From contig NZ_JAESVA010000016.1 of NCBI RefSeq assembly GCF_020621385.1, positions 35,738 to 99,737 on the forward strand: a DNA stretch of 64,000 nt. Direction: 5' to 3'. The first letter of the stretch is position 1, and each line of letters starts with the position of its first letter. The translations under genes and the position numbers were made by a program. Shown here piece after piece: positions 8,967-18,170 of this stretch. The DNA comes from Acidisoma cellulosilyticum (GTDB lineage: Bacteria; Pseudomonadota; Alphaproteobacteria; Acetobacterales; Acetobacteraceae). A model generated the notes under the pieces. That model was given only the letters and a program-made list of their open reading frames with translations. It searched no databases and was not told the DNA's origin.

Positions 8967-9686
8967 ATGCAAGTAGGAAATAATGCGCGGCCGCGCGTTC
9001 ACCAAAATGTTCTGATGGATCTCGCCCGCCGTATCCTGTCAGGGGAGATCCCCGCTGGATCGCTGCTGCCCAGCATGCAGGAATTAAGTGACGAGCTTGG
9101 TGTCAGCCGCTCCGCAATGCGGGAGGCGATCAAGGTGCTGAGCGCCAAAGGAATGGTGGAAGTACGCCCGCGGACGGGCACGCGGGTTCGCCCGCGGGCG
9201 ACCTGGAATTTGATGGACCCCGAATTGCTCTCCTGGTCAGGACCGGAACTTGATCAGCGCTTTCTCACTAGCCTTCTGCAATGCCGTCTGCTTATCGAAC
9301 CGGGTGCGGCGGCGCTGGCGGCAGCCAATGCTACCGCGGCGCAATTGGCGGTGATGGAGGATGCGTTTCACCGCATGCAGAATGCGAAGACGCTCGGTGA
9401 GCGTGTCGAGGCGGATCTTGATTTTCACGTCGCGGTGCTGAGCGCCAGCGGAAACATATTCCTGGAACAATGGGGCAGTACAATTTCGTCCGTATTGCTG
9501 GCCGCCTTTCGTATATCGACCGAGACGGCGATGTCGGGCGATGAAGCGTTCAGTGTTCACGGAGAGGTCCTGGAGGCGATCAGGATGCGCAGCGAGCAAA
9601 GGGCAGATCGCGCCATGAGACGACTTCTCACCGTCGCCGCGAAAGACCTGCATGTCGGTGCCAAGGAGGTGAAGAAGGTCTCTTAA
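8967..9686 (+). CDS. FadR-subfamily GntR transcriptional regulator
   Basis: The protein has 239 residues. The N-terminal winged helix-turn-helix reads LARRILSGEIPAGSLLPSMQELSDELGVSRSAMREAIKVL, followed by a C-terminal FCD ligand domain (LLIEPGAAALAA, DLDFHVAVLSASGN, VHGEVLEAI). The linker NLMDPELLSWSG is typical of sugar-acid regulators such as DgoR/LgoR. It sits between two divergent sugar transport operons and most likely represses both until a pathway sugar acid binds. A later in-frame start is possible because there is little sequence ahead of the helix-turn-helix. Confidence 0.9.
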   Translation: MQVGNNARPRVHQNVLMDLARRILSGEIPAGSLLPSMQELSDELGVSRSAMREAIKVLSAKGMVEVRPRTGTRVRPRATWNLMDPELLSWSGPELDQRFLTSLLQCRLLIEPGAAALAAANATAAQLAVMEDAFHRMQNAKTLGERVEADLDFHVAVLSASGNIFLEQWGSTISSVLLAAFRISTETAMSGDEAFSVHGEVLEAIRMRSEQRADRAMRRLLTVAAKDLHVGAKEVKKVS

Positions 9687-9869
9687 TATCCTTGGCTTAA
9701 TATAAGACGGACTTGACTCTTCTAATCATCCGACATTTGATGCCGACCGGATACGGATAGCCTGGCATCCAAGGGCTAGGTACGGAATAGACTATCGTTC
9801 AATGTATACTGCCGACTTCAGCGCTCTCGTTTTAAAAAAAATAATAGATCACGAGTGGGGAACAAGTTC

Positions 9870-10865
9870 ATGGCCTGGTCCAGATCAACGATTACGACCT
9901 TATTCATGGCGACAGCCGGATTAGGCACATTTGGCCAGCTTCCGATGGCCCAAGCTGCTGATAAATCCCTGACCATCGCCTATATCCAGAAGCAAGGCGA
10001 CCAGCAGTATTTTGTTGATGAAGCGCAAGGTGCGCGCGACGAAGCCAAGGCGCTTGGCAATGTAAAGATCAATGTCGTCAATGTGCAGATGGATTCCAAC
10101 GCGGCTATCAGCGCCATGAATGTCATGATCGGTCAGCAGGTCGGCGGCATTGCCATTGTGGTGCCGGACCAGCAGATCGGCCCGCAGGTCATCGACATGG
10201 CCGGGCAAGCTAAGATCCCTCTTGTGTCGTCGGATGACCCGATCAAAAGCGGTACAGGCCAAGTCGCCCCTTTCGTCGGTTTTGATGGCTATCAGATGGG
10301 CTTCAAGGTTGGACAGGCCGCTGGCCAGCTCTACAAGAAAGCGGGATGGGATGCGAAGCAGGCAAAGATAGCGGCAGCGTTCGAGGAGCAGCTCTCTGTC
10401 TGCCAGGATCGCGAACACGGCGAGGAGGACGGTTTCAAATCCGTCATTTCCGCGGATATGCCGGTCATCGTCAAAATCGGCACCGACAATTCAGTGGTCG
10501 ACGCCCAGAACCGCATGGGCGCTGTGGTGACGGCCAATCCGCAGATCAAGCATTGGGTGGTCTGGGGCTGCAATGATGAGAATGAAACCGGGGCCGTGAC
10601 GGCGCTCGCCAATGCCGGGCTGGCGCCGGACAATGTCATCGGCGTCGGGCTTGGGGCTTATTTGACCTGCAAGGATTGGCAGGCAGGGCAGGCGTCTGGC
10701 AACAAGGCGGCTTTGTTCATCAGCGGACATGACGTCGGCAGTGCTGCCGTGCAGGTTCTGGTCGACAGCATCCGCAACCACACGCCGCTGCCACCCAAGA
10801 CTATTGCCAAGACAACAATCGTGACGCCCGAAACCTGGAAGGGCGTCATGGGAAGCTGCAGCTAG
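9870..10865 (+). CDS. Sugar ABC transporter substrate-binding protein, arabinose-binding (AraF)-like
   Basis: The protein has 331 residues with a cleavable signal peptide (MAWSRSTITTLFMATAGLGTF, cleavage near AQA-ADK). The mature start SLTIAYIQKQGDQQYFVDEAQGARDEAKALG and the GIAIVVPDQQIGPQVIDMA block follow the L-arabinose-binding protein pattern, and WVVWGCNDENETGAVTAL is the far-lobe motif. The ATG at 9870 is preferred over an in-frame GTG at 9855 because it follows GAGTGGGG and gives a clean signal peptide. A 183-bp leader precedes it, so it probably has its own promoter. It pairs with the ATPase and permease that follow. Confidence 0.9.
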   Translation: MAWSRSTITTLFMATAGLGTFGQLPMAQAADKSLTIAYIQKQGDQQYFVDEAQGARDEAKALGNVKINVVNVQMDSNAAISAMNVMIGQQVGGIAIVVPDQQIGPQVIDMAGQAKIPLVSSDDPIKSGTGQVAPFVGFDGYQMGFKVGQAAGQLYKKAGWDAKQAKIAAAFEEQLSVCQDREHGEEDGFKSVISADMPVIVKIGTDNSVVDAQNRMGAVVTANPQIKHWVVWGCNDENETGAVTALANAGLAPDNVIGVGLGAYLTCKDWQAGQASGNKAALFISGHDVGSAAVQVLVDSIRNHTPLPPKTIAKTTIVTPETWKGVMGSCS

Positions 10866-10896
10866 GCAGACTGAGACAAGCTTAAGGCAAGACGCG

Positions 10897-12396
10897 ATGA
10901 CCGGTGCCGTTCTGCTGCATATGGACAATGTCGCGAAGCGATTTGGCGCTGTCCAAGCGCTACGCGGCGTGTCGCTCAATGCCCGCGCCGGGGAGGTGCT
11001 GGCATTGATGGGGGAAAACGGTGCCGGCAAATCCACGCTGCTGCGGCTGATGAGCGGTGTGCATCAGCCCGACAGCGGCAGCATCGCGGTGGATGGCAAA
11101 AACATGGCCTTCGCGACGCCGCATGCCGCCCGCGATGTCGGGGTGCGGGTGGTGGTGCAGGAGCCTGAAATCATTCCCGATGTCTCGGTTGCCGAGAATG
11201 TCTATGCCGGGGCTTTGCCGCGCCGTGGTCGCATTTTCGACCGCGGCGCGCTACGCGCCCAACTGGAGCATGATCTGGCGCGCTATGGTTTCACCGGGGT
11301 TTTGCGGCCCGAACAAATCGGACGGACGCTGTCGCCGGCGCAACGCCAGGTGGTTGAAATCCTCCGCGCCCTGACCGGCGGCGCGCGCGTCATCGCCTTC
11401 GACGAGCCGACATCCTCGTTGTCCGATCATGAGGTCGAAAGCCTGTTCCGCCTCATCGCGCAGCTAAGGGCCGAAGGTATTGCCATCATCTATGTGTCCC
11501 ATCGCATGAAGGAAATCTTCCGGATCGCCGACCGTATCCTGGTCTTGCGCGATGGTGCGAGCGTCGGTGAACGCCCCGCCGCCGAGACCAGCGAGCCGGA
11601 ACTGGTGCGCATGATGGTGGGGCGGGACCTTTCGGCCCTGTTCGCAAGGAGCCCGCGCAGCATCGGCCGCGGCGTGCTGCGGGTCGATCAGGTGACTACG
11701 ACCGATGTGCGTGACATCAGTTTCGAGGTCCGGGCCGGGGAGGTCGTGGCCTTGGCCGGTTTGGTTGGTGCGGGCCGCACGGAGCTTGCACATGCCATTA
11801 TCGGCGATACACCGATCCTTACGGGGCAGATCGAGGTCGATGGCAAGCGGCTCACTCTGAACTCGCCGCGCGACGCCGTGCGTGCGGGTCTTGCCTTGGC
11901 ACCCGAGGAACGCAAGCAGCAGGCGTTGCTGATGAAGCGCTCCGTCCGCGACAATATCTGTCTTGCCGTGCTGGGACGCTTGCAGAAACTGCGGTTCGTT
12001 AGCCGGGCGGAAGAAAGCCGTATCGCGCGCCGTTACGTACAGGAATTGCGCGTGCGCACACCGACGATCAACCAGGAAGTCGCGACACTGTCGGGTGGCA
12101 ATCAGCAAAAGACCGTGCTCGCCCGCTGGCTTGCGAGTGATGCAAAGATGCTGATCCTGGATGAGCCGACCCGTGGTGTCGATGTCGGTGCCAAGGCGGA
12201 TATCTACGCCATCATCGATAAGCTCGCTGCACAGGGCAGCGCTATCCTGGTCATTTCTTCTGAATTGCCGGAGGTGCTGGGTCTGGCCGACCGCATCATC
12301 GTCATGCAGGGCGGCCGCATAAGGGGTGAGCTGACCCGGGCGGAGGCGACGGAAGAAAAAATTCTCAGCTTGGCTATTCTGGAGGATGCGGCATGA
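10897..12396 (+). CDS. Sugar ABC transporter ATP-binding protein, AraG/RbsA type
   Basis: This 499-residue double-ATPase protein has Walker A GENGAGKST, signature LSPAQRQVVEILRAL and Walker B IAFDEPTSSLSD in half 1. Half 2 has a degenerate P-loop (GLVGAGRTEL), signature LSGGNQQKTVLARWL and Walker B LILDEPTRGVDVGAK. It starts 31 bp after the binding-protein gene and its stop overlaps the permease start (ATGA). It is a paralogue, not a copy, of the ATPase at 6401-7891. Confidence 0.93.
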   Translation: MTGAVLLHMDNVAKRFGAVQALRGVSLNARAGEVLALMGENGAGKSTLLRLMSGVHQPDSGSIAVDGKNMAFATPHAARDVGVRVVVQEPEIIPDVSVAENVYAGALPRRGRIFDRGALRAQLEHDLARYGFTGVLRPEQIGRTLSPAQRQVVEILRALTGGARVIAFDEPTSSLSDHEVESLFRLIAQLRAEGIAIIYVSHRMKEIFRIADRILVLRDGASVGERPAAETSEPELVRMMVGRDLSALFARSPRSIGRGVLRVDQVTTTDVRDISFEVRAGEVVALAGLVGAGRTELAHAIIGDTPILTGQIEVDGKRLTLNSPRDAVRAGLALAPEERKQQALLMKRSVRDNICLAVLGRLQKLRFVSRAEESRIARRYVQELRVRTPTINQEVATLSGGNQQKTVLARWLASDAKMLILDEPTRGVDVGAKADIYAIIDKLAAQGSAILVISSELPEVLGLADRIIVMQGGRIRGELTRAEATEEKILSLAILEDAA

Positions 12397-13415
12397 CGAG
12401 TTCGGTGCAAGAGCCGGCCAAGATGGCGCCTGCCACGCATATGGCATTGCAACGTCGGGTGCTCGCCGCAGTCGGTGTGCAGAATGTCAGCCTGCTGCTG
12501 GCGCTCGTTGTTCTCGTCGCTTTTATCGGCGCGCAAAACAGCAATTTTTTCTATGCCAGCAATATCGCGACGATCGGCACGACGATTGCGATCGTCGGTG
12601 TTCTGGCTGTCGTCCAGACCGTCGTCATGTTGCTCGGTGGCCTGGATATTTCGGTCGGAAGCCAGGCCGGGCTGACGTCGGTGGTATCGGCCATGGTGTT
12701 CATGGCGACTGGCAGCGCGCTTGCCGGTATTGCGGCAGCTCTCGCTCTCGGGCTTTGCCTCGGTCTGCTGAATGGCGTTGTCATCATTTATGGCCGCGTC
12801 AACGCTGTCATCGCGACACTGGCGACCTTTGCCGCCTTTCGCGGCTTGGCCAATCTCGTCTCTGACGGCCGGGCGCAAGGCTATACTGGCGTGAACCATC
12901 TTTTCGTGTTTCTGGCACGCGGAGACCTGCTCGGCATACCCGTTCTGATCTGGATTCTGCTTCTGATCGCGGCGCTGGTGCAGGTGATGCTGCATTACAC
13001 GGATATCGGCCGGAATATCTACGCGGTCGGCGGCAATGCCACGGCTGCGCGTTTGGCGGGCATTCCGCTCAATCGCTACATCATCGGGTGCTATATGCTC
13101 GTGGGCTTTGTCGCGGCGCTTGCCGGCATTTTGCTCACAGCCAGGACCGGGTCAGGTCAGCCGACCTCCGGCAGCCAGGGGCTGGAACTGCAGTCGATCA
13201 CCGCGGCGGCCCTTGGCGGTGTCGCGCTGCAGGGTGGGCGCGGCACCATTGTCGGGACGATTCTGGCGGTTATCCTTCTGGGTGTGCTGGAAAACGGGCT
13301 GATCATCCTCAACGTCAACAGCTTCTGGCAGGATATCGCGCAAGGGGCTTTGCTCGTGATTGCGGTTGTCATCCAGCAGCGCCGGGCGGGCGGCAACGGC
13401 GTTGGTCTTCCGTAA
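12393..13415 (+). CDS. Sugar ABC transporter permease, AraH/RbsC type
   Basis: This 340-residue multi-helix BPD_transp_2 permease has GGLDISVGSQAGLTSV in an early helix, VYGRVNAVIATLATFAAFRGLANL mid-protein, GRNIYAVGGNATAARLAGI in the ATPase-contact loop, and GGRGTIVGTILAVILLGVLENGL near the end. Its ATG overlaps the ATPase stop, so the two are coupled. It closes the rightward transporter operon; 35 bp later the IS6-derived repeats begin. Confidence 0.92.
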   Translation: MTSSVQEPAKMAPATHMALQRRVLAAVGVQNVSLLLALVVLVAFIGAQNSNFFYASNIATIGTTIAIVGVLAVVQTVVMLLGGLDISVGSQAGLTSVVSAMVFMATGSALAGIAAALALGLCLGLLNGVVIIYGRVNAVIATLATFAAFRGLANLVSDGRAQGYTGVNHLFVFLARGDLLGIPVLIWILLLIAALVQVMLHYTDIGRNIYAVGGNATAARLAGIPLNRYIIGCYMLVGFVAALAGILLTARTGSGQPTSGSQGLELQSITAAALGGVALQGGRGTIVGTILAVILLGVLENGLIILNVNSFWQDIAQGALLVIAVVIQQRRAGGNGVGLP

Positions 13416-13450
13416 AGTAGAAGCCCTTCCCACGACGCTTTGCCACGAGA

Positions 13451-13465
13451 GGTGCTGTCAGGTTG
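13451..13465. repeat. Solo IS6-type terminal repeat next to copy B
   Basis: GGTGCTGTCAGGTTG is followed by CCCCGGGTGA, which resembles the left (transposase-start) end of this IS rather than its right end. The real right end of copy B lies 25 bp further on. The solo repeat is probably a remnant of another copy or of a one-ended rearrangement. Confidence 0.6.
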
Positions 13466-13475
13466 CCCCGGGTGA

Positions 13476-14287
13476 AGTGCTGTAAGGTTGTTGAAGTGCG
13501 TGTGCGTTTGGACATGAACGGTTGCCAAGTCACTCGGTGATTGCGATGCGGGCGACATCCCGCCAGACACGAAAAGCCGCGTCACGAAAGGAGCGATAAT
13601 CGACTGCGGGAATGAGATGGCGGCGGAGTTGGACGTGGCTGTGCATACGGCTATGAGCGGAGAGGAAGCGTTGGGCTTGCCGTATCGATTTGAAACGCTG
13701 CATCTGCCGCTCTCGCCGCCGGGTCGGTTGATGCGAAACCTTTATTCGGTTGTTCAGATAACGGCTTTGCCGGTGTTCGACCTTCGGTAGGATGTCTCGT
13801 TTGGCCGCCGCATAGCTTTTCAGCTTGTCCGTGACGATCACCCGAGGCGCTTCAGTTCCGCCGCTGAGGAGCTTTTGGAAAAACCGCTTGGCCGCATTCG
13901 TGTCACGGTGTTTTTGCACCAGAATGTCCAGCACCACCCCGTTCTGATCGACAGCCCGCCAGAGATAGTGGATCTTCCCACGGATCCGTATAAACACTTC
14001 ATCGAGGTGCCATTTATCCCCGGGTCTTGGACGACGGCGCTTGAGGGCGGCAGCGTATTGCCGGCCAAAACGGATGCCCCAGTCCCGGATGCTCTCGTAG
14101 CTGACGGTCACGCCCCGGGCCGCCAGGATCAGTTCGACATCCCGCAGGCTAAGGCTGAAACAGTGATACAACCAGACCGCATGGGCGATGATCTCCCTTG
14201 GAAAACGGAAGCCTCGGTGGGGTTCTGGGATCGTCTCATGCGCAGAGTTTGCTCCGTGCCTACCGTTCCCAGCAACCTGACAGCACC
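13476..14287 (-). mobile_element. IS6-family element, copy B
   Basis: This 812-bp element is bounded by AGTGCTGTAAGGTTG (13476) and CAACCTGACAGCACC (ends 14287). It is the same IS as copies A, C and D and lies in the same orientation as copy A, so the 12-kb sugar island sits between two directly repeated copies. Eight-base flanks (CCGGGTGA and CTCGCGTA) do not match, so there is no target duplication. Confidence 0.9.
13530..14239 (-). pseudogene. IS6-family transposase, frameshifted near the start
   Basis: From MYHCFSLSLRDVELIL onwards the protein is complete: helix-turn-helix (LAARGVTVSYESIRDWGIRFGRQY), DDE region (WHLDEVFIRIRGK, TDKLKSY, RRRERQMQRFKS) and C-terminus. The expected ATG at 14239 is followed by a 1-nt deletion relative to copies C and D (CCAGAACCCCACCGAGG against CCTGAACCTCTACCGAGG). 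The first roughly 30 codons are therefore out of frame with the rest. Confidence 0.8.
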
Positions 14288-14477
14288 CTCGCGTACAAGG
14301 GTTTTGAAAGGCGCTATAAGCGCGGCGGGGAAAATGCGCTCAACGGCCTAGTTTCGTCGTAACCGCCTGGGATAAGAGGGCAGAAGACCGCCCTAAAAAT
14401 GAGGAACCCGCTGCCAATAACTCCTCTATTTCTGATACGGTTGATCCTTCCGCCTAGTGTTGAGGACAGGGCGGACC

Positions 14478-15587
14478 TCATTGAATAGATCCATCACTCC
14501 CGCGGGCGATGAGCTTCAGCGGCCAAAGTTCGGCGACTACTGGGCGTTCTGCTTCGGTTTCGTCCTTATCCAGCGCAAACAAGGCAACCTCAGCCAAACG
14601 TTTGCCAAGCGCGATTGTATCCAGGCCGAAGCAGGTCAGGGGCGGGGAGAGGAATTCCGGAATAGGATTGTCCTGCACGCCGCCGATCACTGAGATATCC
14701 TGGCCGCAGCGCAGGCCGAGCTCCGCAAGCCTGACGTAGACTCCGACAATCACCGCGGAATCAATCACGATGAAAGCGGAAGGTCTTGCGCGCAAGCCGA
14801 GTAGTTTATCCGTGGCCTGGATACCGCCTTGAGGGATCGCTTCACATTGCACGATCAACTTGTCGTCGAGCGCCGTCGAATCTTCGGCAAGCGCTTTCTT
14901 ATAGCCGGCAATGATGAACTGATTTTGCATGAGGGCGCTGGAGACGAGAATGAGCCCAATATGGCGATGGCCGAAACCAAGCAGTCTGCGCGTGGCCTTA
15001 TAGATGGCACCTTCGAAGTCCAAATCGATCCAAGGATGGTTTCCACCAGATCTGCTGCGGCCGAGGGCGGTGAACGGCACAGCTTGTTTCGCGCAATAGG
15101 CGAGACGGGCATCGGTGACGCGCGTCCAGGGGATGATGAACGCGTCCACCTGCCGGCGCTGAATGGCGTCCTTCAGGCGACCGAGCGGCGGCTCGGCGAG
15201 ACCGCCGCTACTGGGCCGATCAAACAGGATTGTCAGGTCATAGCCGCGTTCAAACAATTGTGCCTGCACACCGATGAAGAGCGAGAGGAAGAACGCATCC
15301 CCGTAATTCTCGCGCCCGAAGGGTATTTCCCATAGCAGGCCGATGGTGCGGGTGGTACCCGTGCGTAGACTGAGACCGGACTGTTGGGGGCGGTAGCCAA
15401 GCCGCTCGGCGGCCTCCAGTACGCGCGCCTTCGTGGCGGGATTGACGTTCGGCCGACCGTTCATGGCCCGTGAAATCGTGCCGATCGAGATGCCGAGTTC
15501 GGCTGCCAGTTCGCGGATGCCGTGGGGCGCGCGGATGGATTGGTCGCCCGTTGCGGCTTGTGTGTTTTGTTTTTCCCCGCGTTTCAC
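14478..15587 (-). CDS. LacI-family transcriptional regulator
   Basis: The protein has 369 residues. The LacI headpiece is at residues 27-75: IRELAAELGISIGTISRAMNGRPNVNPATKARVLEAAERLGYRP. It is followed by a periplasmic-binding-like domain (TRTIGLLWEIPFG, GHRHIGLI, PSAFIVIDSAVIVGV). It is divergent from the Gfo/Idh/MocA operon at 15695, and a perfect LacI-type palindrome lies between them at 15629. It presumably represses that operon until a sugar binds. The N-terminal extension before the headpiece is unusually long and charged; an internal start is possible. Confidence 0.92.
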   Translation of the reverse strand: MKRGEKQNTQAATGDQSIRAPHGIRELAAELGISIGTISRAMNGRPNVNPATKARVLEAAERLGYRPQQSGLSLRTGTTRTIGLLWEIPFGRENYGDAFFLSLFIGVQAQLFERGYDLTILFDRPSSGGLAEPPLGRLKDAIQRRQVDAFIIPWTRVTDARLAYCAKQAVPFTALGRSRSGGNHPWIDLDFEGAIYKATRRLLGFGHRHIGLILVSSALMQNQFIIAGYKKALAEDSTALDDKLIVQCEAIPQGGIQATDKLLGLRARPSAFIVIDSAVIVGVYVRLAELGLRCGQDISVIGGVQDNPIPEFLSPPLTCFGLDTIALGKRLAEVALFALDKDETEAERPVVAELWPLKLIARGSDGSIQ

Positions 15588-15628
15588 ATCTTCTCCTTGA
15601 CCGGGCGGTCGCTTCGGTCGTATAGCCC

Positions 15629-15640
15629 GTAAACGTTTAC
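15629..15640. promoter_or_regulatory. LacI-family operator
   Basis: GTAAACGTTTAC is a perfect 12-bp palindrome with the central CG typical of LacI/GalR operators. It lies in the 107-bp gap between the divergent LacI-type regulator and the sugar operon. Binding by the neighbouring regulator is inferred from position and symmetry. Confidence 0.7.
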
Positions 15641-15694
15641 AATGCCATCCCGGTTTCGTAAAGCAAGAATAAGACCGGACGGGAGGATATATCG

Positions 15695-16723
15695 ATGCCA
15701 GTCAGAGCCGTTTTGGTTGGGTGTGGGGCGATGAGCCGCGGCTGGATCGAGGCTGCGAAACAGATCCCCGATCTGCAATTGGTGGGTTTTGCCGATATCG
15801 ATGCCGAAAGAGCGCAGGCGGCTGCTGCCTCCTACGGGAATGATGCGGCACGCGTGAGCACGGATGTCGCGATACTTCTGGATCAGACGAAGCCTGATGC
15901 CGTCTTCGATGTCGTGGTCCCGGCTGCGCGCCATGCGCTGGTATCGCTGGCACTCGAAAAGGGTTGTCACGTTCTGACAGAAAAGCCGATGGCCGAAACG
16001 CTGGAACAGGCGCGGGATCTTGTGCGCAAAGCGCAGGCGGTCGGCAAAATCCATGCTGTAATCCAGAACCGCCGCTATATCGCGGGCATTCGACGGATCA
16101 AGGCGCTAATGGCATCCGGCCAACTCGGTCATGTCACCAGCGTTCACTGCGACTTCTTCAAGGCGCCGCATTTCGGCGGCTTTCGTGAAGAGATGCGCCA
16201 TGTGTTGCTGGTCGATATGGCGATCCATATCTTCGATTCGGCCCGGGTTTTTTCAGGGTCGAACGCCGTCGCCGTTTACGCGCATGAATGGGACCCGCCA
16301 GGCAGTTGGTACCATCAGGGATCATCGGCTGCGGCGATTTTCGAAATGGCGAACGGTTCCGTTTTCACCTTCAATGGCAGTTGGTGCGCCAAAGGTCTTG
16401 GCACCAGTTGGGAAAGCAATTGGCGCTTTGTCTGTGCCAATGGCAGCATCAGCTGGGACGGAGAAGACAGCGTCCACGCGGAGCTGGAAGTGCCCCCGCG
16501 TGACGGCCTGTTCGATAAGACCGTGGTCTTGGATATTCCGCCGCTCGCGCCGGGCGACCGCGTCGGTGGACATCTGGGCGTGCTGCAGGATTTCGTCGCC
16601 GCGGTGCGGGGTGGTCCCATGCCGCCCACGATCGGGCAGGACAATATCCATAGTCTGGCGATGGTGGTTGCGGCCACGACAAGTGCGGAGACGGGCGCGC
16701 GTCTCGCCGTCGGCGGACTGTGA
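15695..16723 (+). CDS. Gfo/Idh/MocA-family oxidoreductase
   Basis: The protein has 342 residues. The N-terminal Rossmann fold reads AVLVGCGAMSRGWIEAA, with DIDAERAQAAA binding the dinucleotide. TEKPMAETLEQARDLV carries the family EKP lysine. The C-terminal alpha/beta domain binds the sugar. It follows GGGAGG and an ATG at 15695. As the first gene of the LacI-controlled operon it probably oxidises or reduces the sugar brought in by the following transporter; the family covers inositol, glucose-fructose and many other substrates. Confidence 0.9.
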   Translation: MPVRAVLVGCGAMSRGWIEAAKQIPDLQLVGFADIDAERAQAAAASYGNDAARVSTDVAILLDQTKPDAVFDVVVPAARHALVSLALEKGCHVLTEKPMAETLEQARDLVRKAQAVGKIHAVIQNRRYIAGIRRIKALMASGQLGHVTSVHCDFFKAPHFGGFREEMRHVLLVDMAIHIFDSARVFSGSNAVAVYAHEWDPPGSWYHQGSSAAAIFEMANGSVFTFNGSWCAKGLGTSWESNWRFVCANGSISWDGEDSVHAELEVPPRDGLFDKTVVLDIPPLAPGDRVGGHLGVLQDFVAAVRGGPMPPTIGQDNIHSLAMVVAATTSAETGARLAVGGL

Positions 16724-16819
16724 CGGACGGCAAGGCAACCCGAATACTGACTAACCGACTGAGGCTGGCTTCTCTCACACAAATAAAAACTGCAAAAAGC
16801 AGAAAAGGGAGGACATCTT

Positions 16820-18151
16820 ATGCGTCATTACTGGATCAATCGCTTGCTCGCGGGCGTCGCCAGTCTAGCACTCATGGCGTCGGCGGCCTGGGCCGATGAT
16901 CTCGTCACCCCGGACCGGATCGGTCGCGCCGATGCGTCGCATAACTTCACATTTCGGGTTTTGACCGACGAGTCCAACAGCAATGCGCAGCCGCAATTCG
17001 CGGCTGCTATGACGGCGCTATACGAAAAATACGCCAAAGATCACCCCGATTGGCGTGTCAATATCGAGCTGATGTCACTGCAGATTCCGCAGGAGCATGC
17101 GCGCCTTTTGCAACAGGCGCGCAACGGCACAGCGCCCGATTGCTCCTCGATGGATTCCTTTCAAGTTCCGCTGTTCATTCATCAGCATCTGCTGCAGCCG
17201 GTCGATCCCTATTTCACCGACAAGGACAAGGCCGGTCTTTTCCCCTTCGTTCTGCCGATCATTTCCGATCATCATGGCCATATCTATGCCTGGTGGTGGA
17301 CGACCGATCTGCGCCTGCTCTACCGCAATACGGCGCTTGTGCCGCAGGCGCCGCAGACCTGGGCTGAGACCGAACGGATGGCGCTGGCCGCCAAGTCCCA
17401 CGGTGCGGCGGCCGGCATCATGTTCAATGGCGGCCGTAACGAGATCACGATGATCGACTTCCTGCCCCAGTTCTGGGCGCAAGGCGGGAAGCTGATCGAC
17501 GACAAGGGCAATCCAGTCTTCGGCAAGGAGCCCAACCGGACCTATCTGCTGAAGGCGATCGCCTATTACCAGCAACTCATCAAATCCGGTGCCGCACCGG
17601 CGCGTGTCGCCAGCATCAGCAACTATGATGATCTGACGGCGGCAGCCATCGGCGGCCAGACGGCCATGATGGTGAATGGCGATTGGGCTGAAGGCCAATT
17701 GCAAGCGGCCATGAAGCCGGAGGATTTCAAGAACTGGGCCATTTCCATGCTGCCGGGGCCGACGGCCGATGAGCGCGCAACATCCAGCGGCGGCTGGACC
17801 TTCGTCGCCTTCTCCAAAGACCCAGCCAAGGTCAAGGCCTGCATGGATTTGGTTCGCGAGGTCTATATGGGACCGGCGGTCGTTGCCCTCAAAAGACTGC
17901 CGACGAGCGAGGCGGTTTTCGACAGCGACCCGATGTTTGCAACCCCCTTCTATCAGCAGATCAAGACCTATCTGAAGGATAGCCACGCAAGGCCGGGCTA
18001 CCCGATCTATACGGAAATCTCGAACCAATTGCAGATCGCGATCAGCGAAGTTCTGTCGGGTGAGCGACGTCCGGATGCGGCGCTTGATACCGCTGTCGCC
18101 CGTGTGAACCGTGTGGCCGCGCGTTACAGCGATGCCGCCGGCAGCAAGTGA
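16820..18151 (+). CDS. CUT1-type sugar ABC transporter substrate-binding protein
   Basis: The protein has 443 residues with a Sec signal peptide (MRHYWINRLLAGVASLALMASAAWA-DD). The mature protein shows the SBP_bac_1 layout: YAWWWTTDLRLLYRN, QTWAETERMALAAKSHGAAAGI, GGQTAMMVNGDWAEGQL, SSGGWTFVAFSKDPAKVKACMDLV. GGGAGG lies just upstream of the ATG. With the two permeases that follow it makes a maltose/glycerol-3-phosphate-type importer, but no ATPase of this class is encoded in the operon. Confidence 0.92.
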   Translation: MRHYWINRLLAGVASLALMASAAWADDLVTPDRIGRADASHNFTFRVLTDESNSNAQPQFAAAMTALYEKYAKDHPDWRVNIELMSLQIPQEHARLLQQARNGTAPDCSSMDSFQVPLFIHQHLLQPVDPYFTDKDKAGLFPFVLPIISDHHGHIYAWWWTTDLRLLYRNTALVPQAPQTWAETERMALAAKSHGAAAGIMFNGGRNEITMIDFLPQFWAQGGKLIDDKGNPVFGKEPNRTYLLKAIAYYQQLIKSGAAPARVASISNYDDLTAAAIGGQTAMMVNGDWAEGQLQAAMKPEDFKNWAISMLPGPTADERATSSGGWTFVAFSKDPAKVKACMDLVREVYMGPAVVALKRLPTSEAVFDSDPMFATPFYQQIKTYLKDSHARPGYPIYTEISNQLQIAISEVLSGERRPDAALDTAVARVNRVAARYSDAAGSK

Positions 18152-18170
18152 TCTTGGCAAGGCGGCGCGG

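Noticed and set aside
13875..14351. Plus-strand frames across the IS6 copies
   Set aside because: They repeat at each IS copy only because they are the reverse of the transposase; no independent motif.
17075..18160. 361-codon open frame on minus
   Set aside because: Antisense to the CUT1 binding protein, which has a signal peptide and family motifs.
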